NCBI RefSeq assembly: GCF_014634745.1 | Contig: NZ_BMBP01000001.1 | Coordinates: 1-64,000, forward strand | DNA length: 64,000 nt | Source of the DNA: Leuconostoc pseudomesenteroides KCTC 3652 | GTDB lineage: Bacteria > Bacillota > Bacilli > Lactobacillales > Lactobacillaceae | Direction of reading: 5' to 3' | Part shown: piece by piece, positions 16,850-25,607 of the stretch | Layout of the letters: every line of letters begins with the position of its first letter | Position numbering within the stretch: position 1 is the stretch's first letter | Position numbers and translations under genes: made by a program | Notes under the pieces: model-generated | The model's database searches: none | Seen by the model: the letters and a program-made list of their open reading frames with translations, nothing else | What the model was told of the DNA's origin: nothing

Positions 16850-19800
16850 TCAACGAGTTTTCCTGAATATAACGTTTTCTTCACCTAGGATTGGCGCTAC
16901 TTCAAGTATGATAACGGTTTCATCAGTCATCCAAAAAGATTCATCTAATTGTTGATTTTTATCTTCCCGTTGCCAATGAATAACGACTGGATTATTACCA
17001 TGATGTTTCGCTAATACCTTGACCAACTTTTCCCGATTATCAGGTGTGTCATGTTCGACGTCAAACTGTAAGAACCATGTACCTTTTGACTGTGGCTTTG
17101 TTATTGTTTGAATTTGATTGGCAACAATTGCTAATTCACCGCGAGAATCTAGCTCTGATTTTCCAGTGATTTGAAGAACTGTACCGACACTTAAGATATT
17201 TTGAATGTTTTTAAACAAGTTTGGAAAAATCGTGACACTAATAGCGCCTGTTAAGTCTGATATGGTAGCAAATGCCATATCATCTCCTTTTTTTGTACGA
17301 ATTTGTCGTATTTTATCCACAATTCCTAAAAAGCGAACTGCTTTATCTGGCACTGTTATATCACCAATCAGATTGTAATTTTCATTAAGGATTAACTCTC
17401 GATAGGCGTCAAGTGGATGACCAGATAAATTGACGCCGATGGCTTGTTTTTCACGTTCTAATCTTTCTTGTAAGGGCAATTCAGGGAATTTTTTAATTTT
17501 TGTTTCTTGTAAGATAAGATCACCAAATGCGGCACCCTCAATTAAACTATTACTATTTTCAATTAATTCATTACGATTATATCCAAAACCATCTAACGCG
17601 CCAGAATAAGCGAGTTGCGCTAAAGTCTCCGTTTTCCTCATCTTTTCAGGCATTCTTCTTACAAAAGACTGAATTGTTTGAAAATTTCCTTGATGTCGCT
17701 CATCTAATACAGCATTGACAAAATCGCTACGAATACCACGAATATTGTTCAATCCCATTTGTAGTTGACCATCATTGGACGTCCAAAACCGTTGCGATAA
17801 ATTAATATTCGGGGCCAAAACAACTATTCCGCGTGATTTAGCTTCTGACACATACTGTTGTATCTTACGCTGATCGCCGATATTGGCATTTAAAAGTGCC
17901 GTATAAAATGCAACAGGATAATGCGCTTTCATATAAGCCAATTGAAATGCTAATTTACTATATGCCACAGCATGAGAACGATTAAAACCATAGTTTGCAA
18001 ACTCGTCAACATACGAAAAAATTTTCTCAGCTTGAGCTTGCGTATGACCCTTGTTTATTGCGCCATTGATAAATTTCTCGTGCAAAGCCTGCATTTTGTC
18101 TAGCTTCTTCTTGGACATAGCACTACGCAAAACGTCGGCTTCCCCTAGTGTAAAACCAGCATAAGTCTCAGCAACTAACATGACCTGTTCTTGATAAACA
18201 ATAATACCAAATGTCGGTGCCAAGATTGTTTTGAGCGAAGGATCAGGAATAATGACTGGTTCACGACCATGACGACGCGCCACAAACTGGTGAATATTTT
18301 GTGAAGGACCAGGACGATATAAAGCATTAACGGCAACAATATGTTCAAACATCACTGGTTTCAAATCACGCAAGACATGCTTAATACCAGAAGATTCAAA
18401 TTGAAAGACGCCGTTTGTATCACCTTTGGCAAACAACGCAATTGTTTGCTCATCATCTAATGAAATTTGACTAATATCAAAATTTTGTGGCAACTGTTGC
18501 CGAGCGTGATACAGTGCTTGACTCAGAATGGTTAAATTCTGTAATCCTAAAATATCAATTTTTAGTAGGCCGAGTTGCTCAACAGTGTCTTTTTCAAACT
18601 GCGTCAATAATCGCCCCTCAGTCCCTGCTTGAACTGGTAATGTATTTACCAGCGGTCGTGCACTTAACACCACACCTGCGGCGTGGGTAGAATAATTTTT
18701 TGGCAGCCCCTCAATTTGACGAGCCGTCTTGAGCAGCAAGTCACCATGATCAATCGTTTGAATGGTTGCTAATAACTTGGGTTCTTTTAAAGCTGATTCA
18801 ATTGAAACTTTTCGACCATTTTTACCCTCTGGTATTCCGCCACTCAATTTGCTCAGAGTTGCTACTGGCAAGCCAAAAACACGACCAACGTCTCGCAGCG
18901 CTTGTTTAGCTGCCAACGTACCAAATGTGATAATTTGACCAAAGTTTCGTTTGCCATACTTCTGATGCAGGTACTCAAAAATTGCCTCACGCTGGCTAGG
19001 CGGCCAATCAATGTCAATATCAGGCATTTGAACACGTTCTTCATTTAAAAAGCGTTCAAACAATAAATTGAACTGGATTGGATCAACATCCGTAATTCTT
19101 AAACTATAAGCAACCAAAGAACCGGCAGCAGACCCTCGCCCAGGTCCAGTTTGAATATGATTATTTGAAGCAAAATTGACAATGTCCCAAACAATCAAAA
19201 AGTAATCACTAAAACCTAGCTGATCAATAACATCTAATTCATGCGACAATCTTTTTTCATATTGTGCAACAGATACATCACGCTTTTGTAAACGTTTTTT
19301 GAGACCGTCAAATGCAGTTTGTCTCAAAAATTGTGAACTACTTAATCCTTGTGGCGTCTGGAATGGTGGCAAAGCTGTCTCCGAAAATGAAATGGATACT
19401 TCGCTCTTGTGAACTAATTGTTCATTGGCTTGGTAAGCTTTCTGCAAATCCGCGTTTGCTGCATAGGCCGACTGTATTGCTGAAATATCTTGTAAAATAT
19501 GAGTACCACGTTGATGCGACAATGGCACAATGTCCGTTAATTTGGAATTCGAGTCAATTGCCTTCAGGACTTGTGAGGTAAAATCATCATCGGAATTCAA
19601 GTAATCAACATCATCGGCAGCAATAATTTGCGCATTGTTTTGCTTGCTGAAAGCAATTAATTGCGTTTGTGTCTTCGCCGCCATTTGTGTATTGATGCCA
19701 AGGTATAGATGACTTGAGTCAATCAATTTAATGAGTTGTTGCCAGTAACCGTCTGTTGCTTCATACTCAGTACCAATCAACTGGCTAAGTTCACTTGTAC

Positions 19801-20173
19801 TTGGCAAGATGACGTTGATTCCTGATAAATGGTCGGTTAAGGTTGAAAATAACATTTCAGAATCATTCGTCATACGTGCCGAAGATAACCACATCAAATT
19901 TTGATATCCTGTTTGATTTTCAGCAATCAGCACCAACGGAAAGGTAGTGGCAGTGTTGACTAGACCATTAACCATCAATGTCAGTCCAAATAAAGGTTTA
20001 ATTTGATATTTTTGAGCGTTACGATACCATGCGACTGCCCCATACATGACGTTAACATCTGTCAACGCGATTGCCTCATAGCCACGCGATTTAGCTGTCT
20101 GTAAAATTTGTTCAATTGTGTTTGGATTTTTTAGTAAGCTATAACTGCTCAAAATCTGAAGCGGTGCGTACAT
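16850..20173 (-). CDS. dnaE: DNA polymerase III subunit alpha (DnaE)
   Basis: A 1107-residue C-family replicative polymerase. In low-GC Gram-positives DnaE extends primers before handing over to PolC. The order is an N-terminal PHP domain (1-270), polymerase palm with catalytic PDIDIDW, then fingers and a helix-hairpin-helix region. An OB-fold near residue 960 begins VRFLGIVDKIRQIRTKKGDDMAF. The PHP opening reads LQILSSYSLL, so the metal-binding histidines of the HxHSxYS pattern are missing, as expected for a proofreading-inactive DnaE. The start has GGGAGG. Confidence 0.95.
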   Translation of the reverse strand: MYAPLQILSSYSLLKNPNTIEQILQTAKSRGYEAIALTDVNVMYGAVAWYRNAQKYQIKPLFGLTLMVNGLVNTATTFPLVLIAENQTGYQNLMWLSSARMTNDSEMLFSTLTDHLSGINVILPSTSELSQLIGTEYEATDGYWQQLIKLIDSSHLYLGINTQMAAKTQTQLIAFSKQNNAQIIAADDVDYLNSDDDFTSQVLKAIDSNSKLTDIVPLSHQRGTHILQDISAIQSAYAANADLQKAYQANEQLVHKSEVSISFSETALPPFQTPQGLSSSQFLRQTAFDGLKKRLQKRDVSVAQYEKRLSHELDVIDQLGFSDYFLIVWDIVNFASNNHIQTGPGRGSAAGSLVAYSLRITDVDPIQFNLLFERFLNEERVQMPDIDIDWPPSQREAIFEYLHQKYGKRNFGQIITFGTLAAKQALRDVGRVFGLPVATLSKLSGGIPEGKNGRKVSIESALKEPKLLATIQTIDHGDLLLKTARQIEGLPKNYSTHAAGVVLSARPLVNTLPVQAGTEGRLLTQFEKDTVEQLGLLKIDILGLQNLTILSQALYHARQQLPQNFDISQISLDDEQTIALFAKGDTNGVFQFESSGIKHVLRDLKPVMFEHIVAVNALYRPGPSQNIHQFVARRHGREPVIIPDPSLKTILAPTFGIIVYQEQVMLVAETYAGFTLGEADVLRSAMSKKKLDKMQALHEKFINGAINKGHTQAQAEKIFSYVDEFANYGFNRSHAVAYSKLAFQLAYMKAHYPVAFYTALLNANIGDQRKIQQYVSEAKSRGIVVLAPNINLSQRFWTSNDGQLQMGLNNIRGIRSDFVNAVLDERHQGNFQTIQSFVRRMPEKMRKTETLAQLAYSGALDGFGYNRNELIENSNSLIEGAAFGDLILQETKIKKFPELPLQERLEREKQAIGVNLSGHPLDAYRELILNENYNLIGDITVPDKAVRFLGIVDKIRQIRTKKGDDMAFATISDLTGAISVTIFPNLFKNIQNILSVGTVLQITGKSELDSRGELAIVANQIQTITKPQSKGTWFLQFDVEHDTPDNREKLVKVLAKHHGNNPVVIHWQREDKNQQLDESFWMTDETVIILEVAPILGEENVIFRKTR

Positions 20174-20238
20174 TTTTCCTCCCTAATACGAACATTTGTT
20201 TTATTGACTTAATTATACAGGATTTTCTAGTAAATGGG

Positions 20239-20267
20239 TTGCACTTAAGCAAATCTAAGTGTATTAT
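20239..20267 (+). promoter_or_regulatory. Promoter of the yjzD-like gene
   Basis: TTGCAC (20239-20244) and TATTAT (20262-20267) with 17 bp between them, about 25 bp before the start codon. Confidence 0.6.
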
Positions 20268-20292
20268 AATTTTAAGTAAAGAGGTGAAAATT

Positions 20293-20490
20293 ATGAAATA
20301 TATCATGGTTGCCATTTGGTCGGCAATATTTGGCGAAATCTTAGGTTACATCGTTTCTCAATTAAATGCTGGAACTTACAGTTTTGTCGGTGTGGCAGTT
20401 ATTGCTATCATTGTTGGAGAAGTTGCCCTCGTGGCAATTCCGGCTATTTCTGGTTCCGCAGCACCTAAAGAAACATCATCTGAACAGTAA
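20293..20490 (+). CDS. Small membrane protein, DUF2929 (YjzD-like)
   Basis: A 65-residue protein with two hydrophobic segments and the opening MKYIMVAIWSAIFGEILGYI, which resembles the DUF2929/YjzD family of Firmicutes, whose function is not known. The start is ATG 20293 with GAGGTG seven bases upstream and a good promoter. A longer frame from 20116 would cover the dnaE start and lacks an SD. It is a single-gene transcript between dnaE (divergent) and pepT (convergent). Confidence 0.8.
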   Translation: MKYIMVAIWSAIFGEILGYIVSQLNAGTYSFVGVAVIAIIVGEVALVAIPAISGSAAPKETSSEQ

Positions 20491-20504
20491 TTTCAATTCA
20501 CATC

Positions 20505-20535
20505 AAAAAAAGAAGCCTAACCGGCTTCTTTTTTA
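20505..20535. terminator. Bidirectional terminator between yjzD-like gene and pepT
   Basis: AAGAAGCC-taacc-GGCTTCTT with A and T runs on both sides serves both converging genes. Confidence 0.88.
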
Positions 20536-20538
20536 TTA

Positions 20539-21774
20539 CTATTCTGCAGCGGCCAATGTCACGATTTCCAAAATAACATCTGTTGCCTGCTCCATAACAG
20601 TCGTGGAAACATATTCAAAGCGACCGTGCATATTCTCGCCACCTGCAAAAATATTTGGCGTTGGTAGCCCTAAGAAAGTAATCTTTGAGCCATCTGTGCC
20701 ACCACGAACCGGTTCAATGATAGGCTTAATGTTTAACTTTTTCATTGCCTCTTCAGCTAACTCAACCGATTTCATATCATTTTTGAGCACTTCTCCCATA
20801 TTGTAATATTGATCATTAAGTGTCACTGAAATTCGACCCTCACCAAATTTTTGATTAAAAGTTGCAGCGATATCCATTAACTTCTGCTTACGTGTTTCAA
20901 ATATAGTACGATCATGATCTCTCACAATATAACGCAATGTTGCCGCTTCTGGATTCCCCTCGATTGAGATGACATGCCAAAAACCTTCAACGCCTTCAGT
21001 GTGTTCTGGCCGATCATGAACAGGCAATTCTGCGTGGAAATCAAATGCTACTTGAATAGCGTTAATCATAGCATTTTTAGCTGTTCCTGGGTGCACATTA
21101 CGACCTTTAATATCGATTGTAGCGGCCGCCGCGTTGAAGGTTTCCCACTCTAATTCACCTAATGGACCGCCATCCATCGTGTATGCAAAATCTGCACCAA
21201 AAGCAGTAACATCAAAGTTATCTGCGCCAATACCAATTTCTTCATCAGGACCAAACGCAAAACGTAAATCACCATGCTTGATTTCTGGATGAGCAATTAA
21301 ATATGCTGCTGCTGTGATAATTTCAGCATCTCCAGCTTTGTCATCAGCACCCAAAAGTGTCGTCCCATCTGTTGTAATTAACGTGTGTCCAACATATTTT
21401 TTTAGACTCGGAAATTCAGACGGATTTAGTTCGTAACCACTTGTCCCAAGCTTGATGGCTGATTGACCATCATAATCAGCAACAATTTGTGGCTTCACAT
21501 TAGCACCATTAAAATCAGCAGTATCCACATGGGCAATGAAACCGATTGTAGGTACATTAGCATTGTCAATGTTGCTTGACAGTTCGGCAAATACATAACC
21601 ATCAGGCATAGTACGCACATTTTCAAGACCAATGTGCTTTAGTTCTTCAGCCAATTCAGCTAAAAATGCCACTTCTTTTGGCGAAGAAGGCACTGTTGTT
21701 GAATTTTCGTCTGACTGCGTATCAATTTTGACGTACTTCAAAAATCGCTCTGTTAGTTCTGGATATTTTGTCAT
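20539..21774 (-). CDS. pepT: Peptidase T (tripeptidase)
   Basis: An M20-family zinc aminopeptidase that removes the N-terminal residue of tripeptides in the cytoplasm, part of nitrogen supply from peptides. The 411-residue protein has AHVDTADFNG (His about 82), the bridging Asp in GADDKAGDAE and the catalytic Glu pair in PDEEIGIGA. The Gly-rich VRGGTDGS segment is near residue 352. Length and ends agree with the family. It lies downstream of the Nif3-like and trmK genes on the same strand. Confidence 0.95.
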   Translation of the reverse strand: MTKYPELTERFLKYVKIDTQSDENSTTVPSSPKEVAFLAELAEELKHIGLENVRTMPDGYVFAELSSNIDNANVPTIGFIAHVDTADFNGANVKPQIVADYDGQSAIKLGTSGYELNPSEFPSLKKYVGHTLITTDGTTLLGADDKAGDAEIITAAAYLIAHPEIKHGDLRFAFGPDEEIGIGADNFDVTAFGADFAYTMDGGPLGELEWETFNAAAATIDIKGRNVHPGTAKNAMINAIQVAFDFHAELPVHDRPEHTEGVEGFWHVISIEGNPEAATLRYIVRDHDRTIFETRKQKLMDIAATFNQKFGEGRISVTLNDQYYNMGEVLKNDMKSVELAEEAMKKLNIKPIIEPVRGGTDGSKITFLGLPTPNIFAGGENMHGRFEYVSTTVMEQATDVILEIVTLAAAE

Positions 21775-21796
21775 ATTTTCACTCCTTTTTGGTCGA

Positions 21797-22603
21797 CTAC
21801 TGCTGTCCGGACGGTCCCAAAATATAAGTATAAGGATCTGTATTCATCTTTGTGGCAAAAACATCGAGCTGATCACCACACCATACTTTTACTTGATCAG
21901 CCATTTTTTGATTAGCAATGGCTTCCATGTGGTGATCTGGATCAATGACTACAAAATCATCTGCTTTGATATCATGTCCTACATGATAGTACACATCAGC
22001 AGTAACAAAAGCATCAGCCCCTGACTTTTTAGCTATTGACCAAAACTTACCCCCATCTCCACCTAGAACTGCCACCGTTGAAATGACACGATTAAGATCA
22101 TTGGCTATGACACGAACAGCTTCAACGTGAAAAATATCACGCATTTGTTTCGCAAAATTAGCCACTGTCAATGGTTTATTTAACTTACCAATTCGTCCTA
22201 ATCCTGTTTTGCCATCTGCATTAGGGATTAAAGGCACTGTGTCCTCAATATTTAGCGCAGCTGATAACCAATCATTCATTCCACCAAAAGCACTGTCCAA
22301 ATTGGTATGTGATGCATAAACGACAATTTGATTCGCGATAAGATCTGCATACATTTGATTTTGTGGAACAGATAGGTCTAAGTTTTTGGCTGGAAAAAAC
22401 ATTGCCTCATGATGTGCCCAAATAAAGTCTACCCTAGCAGCAATGGCTTCTTTGACAACTTCTGGACGCACGTCTAACGTAGTCATAACGCGATTAATTT
22501 GTTGATTAGGGTTGCCAATTTGTAAACCGGTGGGATCCCCTGCTTCTGCCAATGATAGTGGCGCAAACTGTTCAATTTGATCAATTAATTCTTGTGCAAT
22601 CAC
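21797..22603 (-). CDS. Nif3-like dinuclear metal protein (YqfO family)
   Basis: A 268-residue member of the Nif3/DUF34 family, a widely conserved protein with a two-metal centre and no settled function. Histidine-containing segments IWAHHEAMFF (about residues 63-72) and YYHVGHD with DPDHHMEA near the C terminus supply likely metal ligands. It lacks the PII-like insert present in longer Bacillus YqfO. Its ATG overlaps the trmK stop by four bases, the conserved neighbour pair in Firmicutes. Confidence 0.88.
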   Translation of the reverse strand: MIAQELIDQIEQFAPLSLAEAGDPTGLQIGNPNQQINRVMTTLDVRPEVVKEAIAARVDFIWAHHEAMFFPAKNLDLSVPQNQMYADLIANQIVVYASHTNLDSAFGGMNDWLSAALNIEDTVPLIPNADGKTGLGRIGKLNKPLTVANFAKQMRDIFHVEAVRVIANDLNRVISTVAVLGGDGGKFWSIAKKSGADAFVTADVYYHVGHDIKADDFVVIDPDHHMEAIANQKMADQVKVWCGDQLDVFATKMNTDPYTYILGPSGQQ

Positions 22604-23289
22604 GATATCAGCTCCTTGATGCGATCATAAGTCGTTTGCCATTTCTTATAAGCTACTGTATTTTGGTTTCCTGAATTTTTCAAATGTTCCAAAATAAGTT
22701 GGATGCGGTCACATTCTTTTTGCCACTTGGCGACAAAAATTGGTGATTTTGCTTGCAACAGATACGGACCAAAATCAATCTCATGATCAGATAATTTTGA
22801 TTCACCAGGTGTTGCAACAATCACTTCATAAAAATGCGAACCTTCCTGAACAATATCTTCCGCTATAATCAAATAGTGGTTGTTGTTTAACCATGATCTG
22901 ACAACATTCTCATCAGTATTTGGTTGTAAAATCAAAGTATTAAATTGATGATTTTTTGAGTGCCCGGCTGACAAAATGTCTTGAATTAAAATGCCGCCCA
23001 TGCCAGCAATTACAACCGTGTTAACCTTATCAGCGGTATCAATAGCGGCTAGACCATTCGCTAATCGCGCCTCAAGTTTGCCATTCAGATGTCGTCTGTT
23101 AATTTCATGTTGGACATTTTCAAATGGTCCCTGAGCAACCTCACCGGCTATGGCATGCCGGACATGATTGGTCAAGAGTAAGTGTGCAGGTAAATAGGCA
23201 TGATCTGAACCGATATCAGCAATTATTGCGTCTTGTGGCACGTGCTTAACCACAGCTTCAAGGCGTGGCGAAAGATGAATACTATCCAT
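22600..23289 (-). CDS. trmK: tRNA (adenine-N1)-methyltransferase TrmK
   Basis: Methylates N1 of adenine 22 in bacterial tRNAs using S-adenosylmethionine. The 229-residue protein starts with the SAM-binding motif IADIGSDHAYLPAHLL (about residues 23-38), contains VVIAGMGG and QPNTDENVVRSWL, and ends in the coiled-coil region typical of this family. It is co-directional and overlapping with the Nif3-like gene. SD is TAGGAAA. Confidence 0.92.
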   Translation of the reverse strand: MDSIHLSPRLEAVVKHVPQDAIIADIGSDHAYLPAHLLLTNHVRHAIAGEVAQGPFENVQHEINRRHLNGKLEARLANGLAAIDTADKVNTVVIAGMGGILIQDILSAGHSKNHQFNTLILQPNTDENVVRSWLNNNHYLIIAEDIVQEGSHFYEVIVATPGESKLSDHEIDFGPYLLQAKSPIFVAKWQKECDRIQLILEHLKNSGNQNTVAYKKWQTTYDRIKELIS

Positions 23290-23330
23290 AATGTTTCCTA
23301 AAAAAATTTTTTTACTCCTACAAGTATAGC

Positions 23331-23355
23331 AAAAAAGCCAGCTATGCGCTGACTT
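23331..23355 (-). terminator. Terminator after the DMT transporter gene
   Basis: Minus-strand AAAGTCAGC-gcata-GCTGGCTTTTTT, with one G-T pair in the stem and a T6 run, a few bases past the stop codon. Confidence 0.75.
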
Positions 23356-23358
23356 TCC

Positions 23359-24300
23359 TTATCCAAATTTTATCAGTAGCACACCGATTGCCATCACCAC
23401 GATACCAAATATTTGAGCCCGCGTCACTTGTCTTTGTGGTGAACGCCACCATCCAAATTGTGTGACAGCCATTGATCCAACGATTGAACCAAATAATCCC
23501 AAAGTCACCGTTACTCCTGCTCCCAGTTGTGGCACTAAATAGGCGGCTGCGAAAACAAACGCAGCGCCCAATACGCCACCAATGAACAACCAAAATGGCT
23601 GTTCATTAGCGTGGAATGTTTTGGGTAAAAGAGACTTGTCACGAACCATGACAACCAAAAAAATCAAGATGGTGCCTGTCAAAAAAGAAAACACCGAGGC
23701 ACCAACTGAGGAATGCATTAATTGTCCTAAGTGACCATTGATGGCTTGTTGAATAGCTGAAATAGCACCTGCCACTATCCCCCACAAACGCCATAAATTC
23801 AACGTAACGGCGTTTTCATGATCTGTGTCACTTTTTTCTTCAACCTTAGCGAATCCTCGGCTCGCCAACACAACAGCAATATAAATACCTAAGAATAAAA
23901 TCAAAATTCCCATCGACTTCAACCAGGTTAAAGGATGTTGTTGTGCCCCAAAAAGCCCAAATATATCAATCACTTCTCCCATCAAAACTTGGCCTAAAAT
24001 GGGCAGAATAATCGTTTGGATTGCCCCTAATTTAGGAAACATTAAAATGTTAGACGTTAAAAAGAAGACACCCAAAATCCCGCCCAACCAAATCCACCAC
24101 GGATTATGCGATAAAACAGTGCCAATAGGAACAATATGTTGACTAGTTCCAAAAAAGACGGCGATGAGAAATATTGTCCCGACTGTAAATGAAATCAAAC
24201 TAGACCTAAACGGTGAACGCACCGCTGCACCTAATTTTGCATTAATAGCACTTTGATTAGCTAATAAGAATCCAGCAGCCAATCCAATAAAATAAAGCAT
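23359..24300 (-). CDS. DMT-superfamily membrane protein (YdcZ/DUF606 type, two repeats)
   Basis: A 313-residue protein with about ten hydrophobic helices in two homologous halves. Each half opens similarly (FLLANQSAINAKLG... and AISAIQQAINGHLG...) and has a PF/SF-x-TGT(I/I)FL-like segment, the pattern of fused DUF606/YdcZ pairs. These are thought to be small-molecule exporters in the drug/metabolite transporter superfamily. The substrate is unknown. It is divergent from the TPP riboswitch operon, but nothing in the sequence ties it to thiamine. Confidence 0.8.
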   Translation of the reverse strand: MLYFIGLAAGFLLANQSAINAKLGAAVRSPFRSSLISFTVGTIFLIAVFFGTSQHIVPIGTVLSHNPWWIWLGGILGVFFLTSNILMFPKLGAIQTIILPILGQVLMGEVIDIFGLFGAQQHPLTWLKSMGILILFLGIYIAVVLASRGFAKVEEKSDTDHENAVTLNLWRLWGIVAGAISAIQQAINGHLGQLMHSSVGASVFSFLTGTILIFLVVMVRDKSLLPKTFHANEQPFWLFIGGVLGAAFVFAAAYLVPQLGAGVTVTLGLFGSIVGSMAVTQFGWWRSPQRQVTRAQIFGIVVMAIGVLLIKFG

Positions 24301-24397
24301 CTCAATACAACTCCTAAACTTATCTTCTTAATTGCAACTCATGAATAATAAGTATACCCATAAGAACCATTTTTGCAAGCCAAACGACTTTCACCGC

Positions 24398-24426
24398 TTG
24401 CAGGCAAAAATGGATTGTGGTACACT
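24398..24426 (+). promoter_or_regulatory. Promoter of the ykoEFDC operon
   Basis: TTGCAG (24398-24403), 17-bp spacer, TACACT (24421-24426), about 50 bp before the riboswitch. Between them are an inverted repeat (TTTGTGA-gttaa-TCACAAA) and a tandem AATTGAAAAC repeat near 24449-24468. Confidence 0.6.
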
Positions 24427-24473
24427 CTGTTTGTGAGTTAATCACAAACAATTGAAAACAATTGAAAACACCA

Positions 24474-24546
24474 AAATCTGGGGTGCCAAACGGCTGAGAT
24501 AATACCCATATAACCTGATCTAGATTATACTAGCGTAGGGAGATTT
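24474..24546 (+). ncRNA. TPP riboswitch (THI element)
   Basis: The conserved core is present: GGGGTGCC, CTGAGA, ATACCC, ACCTGATCT and TAGCGTAGGGA. P1 is formed by AAATCT (24474-24479) and AGATTT (24541-24546). It binds thiamine pyrophosphate and precedes an HMP/thiamine transporter operon. A terminator hairpin downstream (24621-24650) indicates control by transcription attenuation. The whole 402-bp gene-free stretch 24301-24702 holds the promoter, this aptamer and the terminator. Confidence 0.97.
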
Positions 24547-24620
24547 ACTTTAATATTGATTGTATACAGACGAACTACCTATTCAGTCTGTTGTAGTATT
24601 TTTAATTGATATGATATCAA

Positions 24621-24650
24621 AGCCAATCTTCCCACGAAGATTGGCTTTTT
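24621..24650 (+). terminator. Attenuator hairpin of the TPP riboswitch
   Basis: AGCCAATCTTC-ccac-GAAGATTGGCT followed by T residues, 75 bp after the aptamer and 50 bp before ykoE. It should form when TPP is bound. CAGAC/GTCTG and ACTAC/GTAGT pairings between aptamer and hairpin (about 24565-24600) are candidate parts of the switch. Confidence 0.9.
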
Positions 24651-24702
24651 GTATGTCTAACCTCATGGCGGTGTTTTCACAACAAATTCGGAGGTGTGCA
24701 AC

Positions 24703-25281
24703 ATGCATACAAAATGGTCACTTCGTGACGTCATCTTTATCGCACTCATCGCGGTGTTTTTCGGCTTTATTTTCTGGGCTTGGGCATTTGCTTATAATGT
24801 TATTGCAGCAATATTAACACCTATGGGTTTAAGTCCATACGCTAACGATGCAACAATTGGTCCATGGCTAATGGCTGGTCCAATGGCGGGATACATTATT
24901 CGCCGTGCCGGAGCTTCGATTATTGGCGAAACACTTGCAGGTACTATTGAAATGGTTTTTGGCTCACAATGGGGTGTCATGAATATCGTTGCTGGTGCCA
25001 TTCAGGGCCTCGGAACTGAAATTGGATTTGCTATTTTTGGATATCGACGTTGGGATAAAACTAGCTTAACAGCTTCTGTCATTACCGTCACAATTGTCAC
25101 CTTTGGTTGGGACTTGCTTCGCAATGGCTATGCCCAATATTCATTAGGTCTGTTAGTTGGTCTATTTATCACACGCCTGATTTCATCGGCAATTTTTGCT
25201 GGTGTCATTGTTTACTTCACACAGAAGCTAATTGCTAAATCAGGTATTTTGACAACGCATCAATCAGAGGTGATCTCATGA
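24703..25281 (+). CDS. ykoE: ECF transporter S component, HMP/thiamine (YkoE)
   Basis: The substrate-binding membrane subunit of an energy-coupling-factor transporter for the thiamine precursor hydroxymethylpyrimidine or thiamine. The 192-residue protein has five to six hydrophobic helices and the family features LRDVIFIALIAVFFGFIFWAW at the start and GPWLMAGPMAGYIIRR. The ATG at 24703 has GGAGGTG at a normal distance, better than the GTG at 24694. It follows the TPP riboswitch and precedes ykoF, ykoD and ykoC, the known operon order. Confidence 0.92.
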   Translation: MHTKWSLRDVIFIALIAVFFGFIFWAWAFAYNVIAAILTPMGLSPYANDATIGPWLMAGPMAGYIIRRAGASIIGETLAGTIEMVFGSQWGVMNIVAGAIQGLGTEIGFAIFGYRRWDKTSLTASVITVTIVTFGWDLLRNGYAQYSLGLLVGLFITRLISSAIFAGVIVYFTQKLIAKSGILTTHQSEVIS

Positions 25282-25571
25282 TTTCAAGTATTGCAGTACA
25301 AGTTTTGCCAATGACTGCCAACGAAAATGATGTGATTAAAATTGTTGATCATGTCATTGCTTATATTGATGCTAGCGGTGTTAATTACCAAGTTGGTGCG
25401 TTTGAATCGACATTAGAAGGTGATTACGATCAATTGATGGCAATCTTAGCACAATTACCAAAAGTTGCGGCCGAAATCACAGACATACCTGTAATGGTTT
25501 ATAGCAAAATCAATATGGCGACGACTAGCGATGTACTTACAATAGCAAAAAAAACAGATAAATACAGATAA
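25278..25571 (+). CDS. ykoF: Thiamine/HMP-binding protein, YkoF/MTH1187 family
   Basis: A 97-residue soluble protein of the ferredoxin-like thiamine-binding family. It has AVQVLPM at the N terminus and IVDHVIAYIDASGVNYQVGAFESTLEG as the core. Bacillus YkoF has two such domains. This is a single-domain version that presumably pairs as a dimer. It overlaps ykoE by four bases. Its exact role in uptake (substrate delivery or sensing) is not established. Confidence 0.85.
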   Translation: MISSIAVQVLPMTANENDVIKIVDHVIAYIDASGVNYQVGAFESTLEGDYDQLMAILAQLPKVAAEITDIPVMVYSKINMATTSDVLTIAKKTDKYR

Positions 25572-25607
25572 AGCGGTTTTTTCCGCGTACATAGGATACC
25601 ACAAACC

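Noticed and set aside
18862-20173. dnaE N terminus lacking PHP histidines as a sign of a damaged gene
   Set aside because: Loss of PHP metal ligands is usual in DnaE proteins without proofreading, and the frame is intact over 1107 codons.
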